A DNA stretch of 17,441 nucleotides, taken from CAYURR01 sp964446745 (GTDB lineage: Bacteria; Bacillota; Clostridia; Lachnospirales; WQUN01). How positions within the stretch are numbered: the first letter of the stretch is position 1; each line of letters starts with the position of its first letter. Both the position numbers and the translations under genes were made by a program. Below the pieces are notes generated by a model that made no database searches, was not told the origin of the DNA, and saw only the letters and a list, made by a program, of their open reading frames with translations. Below, in pieces: positions 1 through 7,042 of this stretch. Location: the NCBI GenBank assembly GCA_964446745.1, contig CAYURR010000042.1:1-17441 (forward strand), given 5' to 3'.

Positions 1-29
1 GGCTTTCTGTTTGCTGATTAGTATTAATA

Positions 30-539
30 TTACTGGAATGTATAGTTTCCAACATATACCTGAACAATCAAATTTGAACCGAATTGTATCTGCAACTGCT
101 TGGCGATCTCATCCTTAAGTACAGCCAGACCATTGCCGTCATCAGCTTCGATTACCTCTTTGGACTTAGTATTTAATAAGGAAATGATTACATCCCTTAT
201 AACAATCTGGTTATCCTTTAGAGCTGTGATAACCGCCTCGCTGTCCTTATCCTTTGTGTTATCAACGCCAACACTAAACTCGATCTTTATAAAGTGTTCA
301 GATCCATCTGAGTTCTTTGCCAAATTTGTAAGTATAGCCGAGTCCAAATTCACTTTTGTAATCTGATCAACAGTCAATACCTTTGTAACCACTACTCCGC
401 CCGGTCCGGTCTGACCTTCACTGGCTTGTGACTGCGTTTTCATTATCTTAAGCGCATAAATAGAGACACCTGCTACGGTTCCCAATAAAACAACCAACAG
501 CACAATGATAATAATCATTAACAGCTTACTCTTATCCAA
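30..539 (-). CDS. fliL: Flagellar basal body-associated protein FliL
   Basis: FliL is a single-pass inner-membrane protein that surrounds and stabilises the MotAB stator at the basal body. The protein has a short cytoplasmic N-terminus (DKSKLL), one strongly hydrophobic helix at about residues 8-28, a low-complexity Gly/Ser/Gln linker and an extracytoplasmic FliL domain ending in VGNYTFQ, 169 aa in all. I place the start at the TTG at 537-539. A GGAGGG sequence at 547-552 sits 7 nt upstream of it, whereas the in-frame ATG at 552-554 has no visible ribosome binding site and its own codons form that GGAGGG. The gene lies 43 nt after motB, the usual stator-fliL pairing, and the reading frame is complete. 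Family identity is clear; the start choice is inference. Confidence 0.9.
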   Translation of the reverse strand: MDKSKLLMIIIIVLLVVLLGTVAGVSIYALKIMKTQSQASEGQTGPGGVVVTKVLTVDQITKVNLDSAILTNLAKNSDGSEHFIKIEFSVGVDNTKDKDSEAVITALKDNQIVIRDVIISLLNTKSKEVIEADDGNGLAVLKDEIAKQLQIQFGSNLIVQVYVGNYTFQ

Positions 540-546
540 GCCGAAA

Positions 547-552
547 CCCTCC
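547..552 (-). promoter_or_regulatory. Ribosome binding site deciding the fliL start
   Basis: GGAGGG lies 7 nt upstream of the in-frame TTG at 537-539. It overlaps the first codons of the alternative ATG start at 554, so it can only serve the TTG. This favours a FliL beginning with the residues MDKSKLL. Confidence 0.65.
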
Positions 553-582
553 ATTTTTTAGATATGCTTTATCGTAACCGTA

Positions 583-1410
583 TTATTGCTGTGTGTTACC
601 GTTCATATTATCGACGTATGAGCTGAACACCTTTATCTCAACCCTACGATTCTTTGCCTTGTTCTCCTCGGTGTCGTTAGGCGCTATAGGTCTGAACTCA
701 CCCATCCCCTCTGCCGAAACACGAGCGGGGTCTAACCCCTTTTCATTTACAAAATACTCAGCTACCGTAATTGCCCTCGCGGCTGAAAGCCACCAGTTGC
801 TTTTAAACTGTGGGCTGTTGATCGGGTCCGTATCCGAATGACCCTCTATCTTTATGTCGTTCTCTATATAGTTTACAAGCTCGGCCGATATAGCATCCAA
901 AACAGGTATTACCTCCGGCCTCAGATTTGCTCGGCCCCTGTCAAATAAAATATTGTCAGTAATCGTGATGCGAATATAGTTTTCAAATACCTCTGTGGAT
1001 ATACTTTCATTCATTTGATTCTCAGCAAAGTATGTTTTGAAATCCGACGCCATTTGCGCTAGCTCGGCTTGGATCTTTTCTACAGTCTCCGCAGCAGCCG
1101 GATTGTTTTCCATCTTATTAGGATCCTCTTCGGCCTTATCGGTCGATGGTCCGGTCTTTTGTATCGCGGGCATATCCATGATACCGCTGCCGAGCATATC
1201 CATGATACCCTCAGCTGAACCGGACTGCAGCATGCTCACGACATTTCCCGAGAGAGCGGCCGCCATCGCGTTAAACTTCGCCGCATCCAAAGATGACATC
1301 GAATACAGCAACACGAAGAAGCACAGCAACAGCGTAACCATGTCGCCATAGGTATTCATATATTCCGGTGCGCCCTTTTTCGGTTCCTCAGGTTTACGCT
1401 GAAATGCCAT
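583..1410 (-). CDS. motB: Flagellar stator protein MotB (OmpA-type, peptidoglycan-anchored)
   Basis: MotB is the ion-conducting, wall-anchoring stator subunit that works with MotA. The 275-aa protein has a short basic N-terminus, one transmembrane helix at about residues 21-39 with the essential ion-binding aspartate at D23 (motif YGDMVTLLLCFFVLL), a linker containing a duplicated GIMDM motif (residues 69-80), and an OmpA-like peptidoglycan-binding domain at about 150-262 with GHSDTDP, SNWWLSAARA and NRRVEI. ATG at 1410 follows the motA stop by 2 nt, with a GGATGGTG ribosome binding site inside the end of motA. The CFFVLLYSMSSLDAAKF segment resembles sodium-type PomB/MotS more than proton-type MotB, so ion specificity is open. 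Identification as a MotB-family stator is very secure. Confidence 0.95.
   Translation of the reverse strand: MAFQRKPEEPKKGAPEYMNTYGDMVTLLLCFFVLLYSMSSLDAAKFNAMAAALSGNVVSMLQSGSAEGIMDMLGSGIMDMPAIQKTGPSTDKAEEDPNKMENNPAAAETVEKIQAELAQMASDFKTYFAENQMNESISTEVFENYIRITITDNILFDRGRANLRPEVIPVLDAISAELVNYIENDIKIEGHSDTDPINSPQFKSNWWLSAARAITVAEYFVNEKGLDPARVSAEGMGEFRPIAPNDTEENKAKNRRVEIKVFSSYVDNMNGNTQQ
1170..1209 (-). repeat. Tandem 24-nt-period repeat inside motB
   Basis: A 16-bp segment, GCATATCCATGATACC on the plus strand, occurs at 1170-1185 and again at 1194-1209. It encodes two copies of GIMDM spaced by 8 residues in the region after the MotB transmembrane helix, where the plug/linker lies. It looks like a small in-frame duplication. 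Confidence 0.75.
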
Positions 1411-1412
1411 GT

Positions 1413-2216
1413 TTATTCACCATCCTGCTTGCCGGGCTCAGCGCCGATCGACTTTCTGAGTGCCGGAGATATAAAGGATTTAAGCTTTTCTTCGATGATA
1501 CGTGGGTTGTCGCCTGCTTGAATGGACAGTATACCCTCGATCAATACAGTCTTAAGGAATATCTCAGTGTTTGAAAACAGCTTCATTTTATTTGCAACAG
1601 GGTTCGCCAGGTAGTTTGACAGCAACGATCCATAGAATGTCGTGATAAGAGCCGTAGCCATACCTGCACCGAGGGAGCTCGGGTCACTAAGGTTTTTAAG
1701 CATCAATATCAGACCGATAAGCGTTCCGATCATACCCCATGCAGGAGCGATACCGCCGACAAATTCCCACATTTTAATGATATCACCGTGTCTGTCGTCT
1801 ATAAACGCCAACTCTGTTTCCATAATGTTTTTAACGAGCTCCGGATCGGTAGCATCGACGATCAGCTGTATACCCTTTTGCAAAAATACATCGTCCATGC
1901 TTTTTACAGCTTCCTCAAGCTGCAGAACGCCTTCCTTACGAGCGATGTTAGCGAGCTTGACGATATCCTCGATAATCATACCGGGATCGGACTTTGGAGC
2001 CTTGAATATAAGCCCCATGCTTTTGACGCCTCTAATGGCTGTGGAGAGCGGAACCGCAATCAACGTGGACGCGATCGTACCTCCGACGGTGATCATGACT
2101 GAACCCGGATCAACAAAGCTCGCAGCCTGCGCGATATTAAAATTAGCAGTTAATAAAATAGATGCAAAGATGAAAACAATACCCGATATAAAACCAATCA
2201 GCGAACCGAGTTCCAC
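1413..2216 (-). CDS. motA: Flagellar stator protein MotA
   Basis: MotA is the four-helix stator subunit that forms the ion channel with MotB and pushes on FliG. The 267-aa protein shows an N-terminal hydrophobic helix, the FVDPGSVMITVGGT segment (residues 34-46), a cytoplasmic loop with charged residues (RKEGVLQLEE, 93-102) expected to contact FliG, and the paired helices APAWGMIGTLIGLIL and YGSLLSNYLANPVA with the two conserved prolines P158 and P206. The start is GTG at 2214-2216, preceded by AGGGGGC about 8 nt upstream. It overlaps the end of flbD by 19 nt, so translation is probably coupled. Length is normal for the family. Confidence 0.96.
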   Translation of the reverse strand: MELGSLIGFISGIVFIFASILLTANFNIAQAASFVDPGSVMITVGGTIASTLIAVPLSTAIRGVKSMGLIFKAPKSDPGMIIEDIVKLANIARKEGVLQLEEAVKSMDDVFLQKGIQLIVDATDPELVKNIMETELAFIDDRHGDIIKMWEFVGGIAPAWGMIGTLIGLILMLKNLSDPSSLGAGMATALITTFYGSLLSNYLANPVANKMKLFSNTEIFLKTVLIEGILSIQAGDNPRIIEEKLKSFISPALRKSIGAEPGKQDGE

Positions 2217-2413
2217 AGCTTATCGCCCCCTGAAAATGTAATTTCACGCCTGAAGTCCTTTACCCTTTGGATGATGTCATCGACAGGTTCCAAGACGATA
2301 ATCTTTTTACCGGTGGTCATCGTAACGGTCGTATCGGGCGTTTCCTCGATAGTCTCTATAAGATCCGAGTTAATAATCATTTCTTTTCCGTTTAGTTTGG
2401 TTATTTTAATCAT
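2198..2413 (-). CDS. flbD: FlbD/SwrD family flagellar protein
   Basis: This small (71-aa) protein belongs to the FlbD/SwrD (YlzI) family, found in Firmicutes fla operons just downstream of flgE. In Bacillus subtilis SwrD raises flagellar motor torque; this is distinct from the Caulobacter regulator also called FlbD. The start MIKITKLNGKEM is typical, followed by NSDLIETIEETPDTTVTMTTGKKI and a charged C-terminus. I chose ATG at 2413 because GGAGAG lies about 7 nt upstream and this is where family similarity begins; the longer open frame to 2494 adds 27 residues without family character. The 3' end overlaps motA by 19 nt, consistent with a role linked to the stator. It follows a 140-nt spacer containing two hairpins. 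Confidence 0.9.
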   Translation of the reverse strand: MIKITKLNGKEMIINSDLIETIEETPDTTVTMTTGKKIIVLEPVDDIIQRVKDFRREITFSGGDKLWNSVR

Positions 2414-2450
2414 ATATACTCTCCATACACACCCCGTCATAGACGTGCGA

Positions 2451-2481
2451 ACGCTTCGGTGAATCATTATATATGAAGCGT
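2451..2481 (-). promoter_or_regulatory. Stem-loop upstream of flbD
   Basis: On the minus strand ACGCTTC (2475-2481) pairs perfectly with GAAGCGT (2451-2457) around a 17-nt AU-rich loop. The 3' arm is about 37 nt upstream of the flbD start codon. No U-run follows, so it is not an intrinsic terminator. It may be an RNA stability or processing element; its function is unknown. Confidence 0.4.
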
Positions 2482-2505
2482 ACCAAAAAATCAAATCTAT
2501 CGGAG

Positions 2506-2543
2506 CAGCAGGGACGACATAATCAATACTATCGCCCCTACTA
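2506..2543 (-). promoter_or_regulatory. Long stem-loop between flgE and flbD
   Basis: On the minus strand TAGTAGGGGCGATA (2530-2543) can pair along all 14 positions with TGTCGTCCCTGCTG (2506-2519), counting four G-U pairs, around a 10-nt loop. It begins 10 nt after the flgE stop codon. A run of six U follows only after a 15-nt gap (2485-2490), so it is at best a poor terminator. A 3'-end-protecting or processing hairpin separating the hook gene from flbD-motAB is more plausible. Confidence 0.5.
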
Positions 2544-2553
2544 TAAGAAACTT

Positions 2554-3915
2554 TTATCTCTTAAGGTTTACCAATTCCTGAAGCATCTCGTCCGATGAGG
2601 AGATGACACGCGAGTTAGCCTGGAAACCACGCTGCGTCGTTATCATTTCCGTGAATTCGGCAGCGAGATCAACGTTCGACATTTCTAATACGCCGCCCTG
2701 CAGATCGCCGTCCTGACCTACGCCGTCAAAGTCACCGGAGTTAGCGGTGGGTCTGAAGAGGTTGTTTCCCATCTTCTCAAGACCCGCCGGATTTTTAAAC
2801 TGCGCAAGCGGTATCTGCCCCAGCAACTTTGTCAATCCGTTTGTATAACTACCCATAATTTTACCGTCCGGCCCGACACTCAGGCCGTCGATAGTGCCCG
2901 GTTCGTTACCGTCCAGGTAAGTGGCCTTCATCGTGGTGTTCTCGCCGTCATAAGATTTCAAACCGCTAAAGTCAAGACTGATCTTACCTGCTGTTGCCGG
3001 TGTACTTGGGTTTGCATCGCCAAAAATGCCCGGGGGTTTAATGACCGAGGTACCGGCGGCGGCTGTAGCATCCGCTATGATCGTGAATGAGCCCTTCTTA
3101 CCTGCAGTTCCGCCCACATTTACCAGATTTCCTGTCGCATCGAATTCTAATGATCCCGGAAAACCTGCAACAGTTGCACTTACAGGGTTCTTTTCATCGC
3201 CATTCGGGAATATCTTAACCTGTCCGTTTGCTGGGGAGGCAATATTCCATATAGCCTTTGTGCTGGTCGAATTTGTGGTGTCGTATTTAAGCTCGACATC
3301 CATCGTAAAACGTGTACCTACCGAGTCATAGAACGAAAGGGTACGTTTAACGGAACTACCGTCCTTGATAGGATTAATATTGCCTGTTATCTCTATGTTC
3401 TGGGTAGTAGCCGGCGGCATGATTTCCTTGTCTCCGGCTATCCTTATCGGTGCAACCTTATCCTTCTTGATTACCTCTACACCGTTTTCAACTGCCGTAT
3501 CCCAACCCATGAGCTTCATACCGTTCATGGAGATAAAGCCCTGCTCATCAAGGATGAAATTACCTGCGCGTGTAAAATACTGACCGCTGTTATCCCCGAC
3601 TACAAAGAAACCATCACCCTGTATCATAAGGTCTAACGGGTTATCCGTACGTTGCGTAGCACCCTGGGTCATAAGCTTGTCGATCGATGCTACATTCGTA
3701 CCTAAACCTATCTGCATCGGGTTTTTACCCGCGCGACCTGTCTGAGCATTTGCACCGCTTGCACCGCTGACTGTTTGGCTGAACACCTCGTTAAATGTTA
3801 CGCGTGATGCCTTGTAACCCACAGTGTTTACGTTAGCTATATTGTGTGCTATTACGTCCATCTTCGTCTGATGCACCCGAAGTCCTGAAACCCCGGAGAA
3901 CATTGATCTCATCAT
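2554..3915 (-). CDS. flgE: Flagellar hook protein FlgE
   Basis: FlgE polymerises into the hook, the universal joint between rod and filament. The 453-aa protein has the conserved N-terminal rod/hook signature (MFSGVSGLRVHQTKMDVIAHNI then NVNTVGYKASRVTF), a DNPLDLMIQGDGFFVV segment near residue 100, central variable domains, and the C-terminal helix with SNVDLAAEFTEMITTQRGFQANSRVI ending in LVNLKR, as expected for the coiled D0 domain. ATG at 3915 has GGAGG 9 nt upstream. Exported by the flagellar type III system, it has no Sec signal. It is larger than the enteric protein (about 400 aa), in the range seen in Gram-positive bacteria. It sits between the TIGR02530 gene and flbD. Confidence 0.95.
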   Translation of the reverse strand: MMRSMFSGVSGLRVHQTKMDVIAHNIANVNTVGYKASRVTFNEVFSQTVSGASGANAQTGRAGKNPMQIGLGTNVASIDKLMTQGATQRTDNPLDLMIQGDGFFVVGDNSGQYFTRAGNFILDEQGFISMNGMKLMGWDTAVENGVEVIKKDKVAPIRIAGDKEIMPPATTQNIEITGNINPIKDGSSVKRTLSFYDSVGTRFTMDVELKYDTTNSTSTKAIWNIASPANGQVKIFPNGDEKNPVSATVAGFPGSLEFDATGNLVNVGGTAGKKGSFTIIADATAAAGTSVIKPPGIFGDANPSTPATAGKISLDFSGLKSYDGENTTMKATYLDGNEPGTIDGLSVGPDGKIMGSYTNGLTKLLGQIPLAQFKNPAGLEKMGNNLFRPTANSGDFDGVGQDGDLQGGVLEMSNVDLAAEFTEMITTQRGFQANSRVISSSDEMLQELVNLKR

Positions 3916-4006
3916 AAAACATTTCCTCCATTTCGGCTAACCGTTATGCCCCTGCAGTCGTTTCGGAGCATATGCCTCCATTTACGGTCCGGCATTTTTT
4001 CGGTTT

Positions 4007-4396
4007 TTATACAATCACGGCCCCATCAATCTGCGTAAAGACATGGTCATTATCTTTATTCATCGCAGTGACCACAACCTTGCTACCCACATTTACAAGT
4101 AGCGCTACATTGTCCACGAGTACCAGCGAGTCCTTTATGCCCTTCGAACGAGCCTTTCTTACACCTTCCTCCACGCGTTCAAGCTGCTCACCTGACAGGT
4201 TTATTTCACGTGCATCGAGGCGTGCGGCTGCGTGCTTTGAAAACTGCAATGGGGCATTGTCGATCGTTCGGTTCAATACATCCGCAAAGTTATTTTGTGT
4301 ATTCGTCGCGGTTGTATTTGCAACCTGATTATGCAAACGGCTCCCAGTTACTTTTATTGGGCTTTGTATTACGTTTTGATTAGAGACGGTGTTCAT
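4007..4396 (-). CDS. TIGR02530-type flagellar operon protein
   Basis: This 129-aa protein matches what I recall of the TIGR02530 family ('flagellar operon protein'), small proteins found in Firmicutes and related groups between flgD and flgE. It has an Asn/Thr-rich N-terminus, then FADVLNRTI, LQFSKHAAARLDAREINLSG, a charged helix, and a C-terminal beta region (KDSLVLVDNVALLVNVGSKV then VVTAMNKDN and VFTQIDGAVIV). Its biochemical role is not established; the position suggests help with hook assembly. ATG at 4396 lies 3 nt after the flgD stop, and its ribosome binding site (AGGGGG) is embedded in the last flgD codons, so translation is likely coupled. No signal peptide or membrane helix is seen. 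Confidence 0.85.
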   Translation of the reverse strand: MNTVSNQNVIQSPIKVTGSRLHNQVANTTATNTQNNFADVLNRTIDNAPLQFSKHAAARLDAREINLSGEQLERVEEGVRKARSKGIKDSLVLVDNVALLVNVGSKVVVTAMNKDNDHVFTQIDGAVIV

Positions 4397-4399
4397 TAC

Positions 4400-5359
4400 T
4401 TATTTCCCCCTCAAATCCGTATACGATACCAATTCATCGCCGACTTTGAGATAGACGTTACCTTCACGTAATACCGCAGCTGATGCCACTCCGGTAACAT
4501 TCTTATACGAAACCTGTTTGCCGACGAGACTTATGGCCTCGGTTGCATAGTTGATCTTGTTGATCAGATAGTCCTTACCACCAATTTCGAGATATGCCTT
4601 ACCTTCATTTATATTTACCTTGGATATGGTTCCACTATCAACTACATCAACGTAGTTTCCGCTTGCATCCTTCTCAGATACTGTGATCTTTTGATCCAGA
4701 AGCATCTTTTTATCCGCTACCGATGTAACCTCGTATGAATATATCTCCTTGTCACCTACAACCAGTATCGGAGTAGATCCCGTATACTTGACATAGTCGA
4801 CCTTTCCTTCCACAAACTCCTTAGCGTTACCCTTTTCATCCAGCAACAGAGCCTGTACATATCGTCCCATAAGCGAAAGATTTTGGGTTTTAAGCGATGT
4901 GTTATAAATTTCCCCTATACCACCCGCAATATCACTACCCTCGCCCACAGCATAAACGTCGTCAAGCGATACATCCTTGTCACGGATACGCAAGTACGGA
5001 TTGCCGTTTTTGATTACCACTCCGCTGACAATACCGTCCCAGTCATCAGACTTTCCGGTCATTGAGTTGAATTTCGACGTGTATACAAACTTCCCGATCA
5101 TATTATAACTCTGAGACATCTGGAAGGATTTATTCATGTTCTGCATCTGCTCGAGGGACGTAAACTGCGCCATCTGGGCAATAAATTGCTTATCATCCAT
5201 CGGACTCAGCGGATCTTGATATCGCAGCTGTGTCACGAGCAATTGTAAGAACGCATCCTTATCCAATGTACCCTGCGCATTTCGTTCCGCGGCTTTAGGT
5301 GCTGTCTTTGCCCCGTTTACATTATTGTGCCACGACGTACCCGCTACCGTATCCGACAT
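4400..5359 (-). CDS. flgD: Flagellar hook capping protein FlgD, with extended repeat C-terminus
   Basis: FlgD forms the scaffold cap under which FlgE subunits assemble and is exported by the type III apparatus. The N-terminal signature is at residues 33-75 (DKDAFLQLLVTQLRYQDPLS, then MDDKQFIAQMAQFTSLEQM). ATG at 5359 is preceded by GGAGTGAAG. At 319 aa the protein is longer than usual (about 140 aa in Bacillus subtilis YlxG, about 230 in enterics). The extra length consists of four related beta-rich modules starting near residues 89, 165, 215 and 280, built on a G-K/R-x-V opening and a V-x-x-V-x(4)-G-x-x-Y-L-x-V/I-G-D-K pattern. The gene follows fliK by 15 nt. Confidence 0.93.
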   Translation of the reverse strand: MSDTVAGTSWHNNVNGAKTAPKAAERNAQGTLDKDAFLQLLVTQLRYQDPLSPMDDKQFIAQMAQFTSLEQMQNMNKSFQMSQSYNMIGKFVYTSKFNSMTGKSDDWDGIVSGVVIKNGNPYLRIRDKDVSLDDVYAVGEGSDIAGGIGEIYNTSLKTQNLSLMGRYVQALLLDEKGNAKEFVEGKVDYVKYTGSTPILVVGDKEIYSYEVTSVADKKMLLDQKITVSEKDASGNYVDVVDSGTISKVNINEGKAYLEIGGKDYLINKINYATEAISLVGKQVSYKNVTGVASAAVLREGNVYLKVGDELVSYTDLRGK

Positions 5360-5374
5360 ATCTTCACTCCTTCA

Positions 5375-6958
5375 CTACACTACATAATCCACGCTACTGC
5401 CATATGCGGCCTTTTGATCGACCATGACAACATCCGGTTGAACCTCGATCCCTTCGGCTGACACCGAACCCGCGCGTTGTACCCTGCGCGCATCCGCACC
5501 GTTTTGCTTCTGGGCTTCAAACATCTCGTTTCTATCCTTGTTTTCACTACCTACCGAAACAGACAGCCCTGAGATATTTAATCCCTGATCTTGCAACACC
5601 GTCTTTAGATTATTAAAGTTAGATTCGATAATCTCCTTAACGCGTTGGTTTTCAGCTGTGAACTGCGCTGTAACCAGTCCGTTTTCGGTTATGACCTTTA
5701 GGGTCACGTCACCCAAGTGCTCCGGTCTTAGGGTCATCCTGACTTCATTTACCGTTCCGCCTGCCGTTATACGTACCCTCTCAACCAACTGGTTGACTAC
5801 CTCCTGCGGGTCAACACCGCGCATGAGATCACTGCGCATCGCATCACTGCGAGCAAGGTTTTGTATAAACGACGAAGCGTTTGTTTGTGAAGTGCCTTGC
5901 ACGGGGTTTACAAACAGGTTGTTATTTGAAAGCTGTCCGTCTTGCCTGAACTGCTCTGAATTATTACCCATGCCGCCTGAATCTCCACCTCGGGCTCCGG
6001 TTTGTGAAGCGTATTGCTCAGTAACCCTCAGATCGACAATCGGCTGATCGGTTTCTACAGCCTCATTAATAATTCGTTCATCTGCCACGTTTTCGGCTTC
6101 TTCAACCCTTACTCCAGATGCCGGCTTGTTACCAGCCACTATCGCGGCATTTCCGATGTTTTCAGCCGGATCGGCGATCCTTGTCTGCATGGTATCAGTG
6201 CGCGTAGCCTCTGCTTGTGTGGATGCATTCTCTACCGTCTCACTTATCTCAGTAAACAGTTTAATTCGGTTCAACTCTGCCTCAGAGAGCACGCTCTCTG
6301 CATCCTCACCGTCAGCCAAGACCTCCATGCCCTCAGGTATCTCCTGACCGGCACCTACTGAATCGGTCATGTCCATAAACGACATCAGCTGTGGATTTAC
6401 CGCAGCCAGACCACCGACCTTTTCATTCAACGTGTTCATGAACATATTGAAATTATTAAGGTCTGCAAGATCAGATGGTTTTAGATTTAACTCACCCAGT
6501 ATCTGGTTTATCAATTCCTTGCCGATACCCAATTCTTCAGCAAGCTTATCTCGAATGGCATCGTCCGGATTTGCAACTTCGTTCTGCGCTTTGCTTACCG
6601 GCTCAGCATTATCGACATTGCTACTGCGGCTTGCCTCCGTAACAGGTTTTGTATCCGTTACAGGTCTCGTATCATTCGACGATTTCACTTCTGCAACAGG
6701 GGCTTGTTTGGTACGCGGATCGTTTTGGCGCTGTGGCGTCACCTTGCTATCCTGCGAGCGCTGTATACCCACGCGTTTATCATTGCGCTGATCCGTTTTA
6801 CTTGGTTGCTTCGCTCGTTGCGTCGTCTCACGCTCCGCGACAGGGTTTTCGACTTTTGCAAAGAAGCTGTCAAAACCATTTGTTCCCGGTTGTGTACGCT
6901 TTGGAGAGTATTCGTTTTCGGCTGATGGGTTTCCCATATACAGTTTCACGAGTTCCAT
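5375..6958 (-). CDS. fliK: Flagellar hook-length control protein FliK
   Basis: FliK is the secreted molecular ruler that sets hook length and switches the export gate (FlhB) to filament substrates. The 527-aa protein has a long hydrophilic, Gln/Asn/Glu/Arg-rich, probably disordered N-terminal part, including an imperfect repeat around TRPVTDTKPVTEAS. The Flg_hook domain lies at about residues 385-470, with the hallmark LRPEHLGDVTLKV (from 410), VTAQFTAENQRVKEII and LNISGLSVSVG. A charged tail of 57 residues follows. ATG at 6958 is 6 nt after a very strong GGGAGGTG. It is separated from the upstream MotE-like gene by 84 nt of A/T-rich DNA and is followed at 15 nt by flgD, its partner in hook building. 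Confidence 0.93.
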   Translation of the reverse strand: MELVKLYMGNPSAENEYSPKRTQPGTNGFDSFFAKVENPVAERETTQRAKQPSKTDQRNDKRVGIQRSQDSKVTPQRQNDPRTKQAPVAEVKSSNDTRPVTDTKPVTEASRSSNVDNAEPVSKAQNEVANPDDAIRDKLAEELGIGKELINQILGELNLKPSDLADLNNFNMFMNTLNEKVGGLAAVNPQLMSFMDMTDSVGAGQEIPEGMEVLADGEDAESVLSEAELNRIKLFTEISETVENASTQAEATRTDTMQTRIADPAENIGNAAIVAGNKPASGVRVEEAENVADERIINEAVETDQPIVDLRVTEQYASQTGARGGDSGGMGNNSEQFRQDGQLSNNNLFVNPVQGTSQTNASSFIQNLARSDAMRSDLMRGVDPQEVVNQLVERVRITAGGTVNEVRMTLRPEHLGDVTLKVITENGLVTAQFTAENQRVKEIIESNFNNLKTVLQDQGLNISGLSVSVGSENKDRNEMFEAQKQNGADARRVQRAGSVSAEGIEVQPDVVMVDQKAAYGSSVDYVV

Positions 6959-7002
6959 CTCTTACACCTCCCTTCATTTTTATTTTTTTCCTATTAAGGA
7001 AT

Positions 7003-7031
7003 ATATTTATCCAAAAAGTTGGAATAAATAT
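7003..7031 (-). promoter_or_regulatory. A/T-rich stem-loop between the MotE-like gene and fliK
   Basis: ATATTTAT(T)CC pairs with GGATAAATAT on the minus strand around an 8-nt loop, a 10-bp stem with one bulged base. A second short dyad, TTCCT-TTAA-type (TTCCT/AGGAA), follows at about 6989-7002. No U-run follows on the transcribed strand, so neither is a terminator. Role unknown; such A/U-rich dyads can also arise by chance. Confidence 0.3.
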
Positions 7032-7042
7032 CTGGAATAATT

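Noticed and set aside
1..29. Start of fliM at the left edge
   Set aside because: Reading leftward from the fliL stop, the 29 nt contain no ATG, GTG or TTG start and no ribosome site; the next gene must begin beyond the window.
1642..2241. 199-codon open frame on the plus strand opposite motA
   Set aside because: It is antisense to a fully conserved motA, and its hydrophobic composition mirrors the codons of the membrane helices.
2485..2543. Intrinsic terminator after flgE
   Set aside because: The 14-bp stem is real, but the U6 run is separated from it by 15 nt and the flbD-motAB-fliL genes continue in the same direction.
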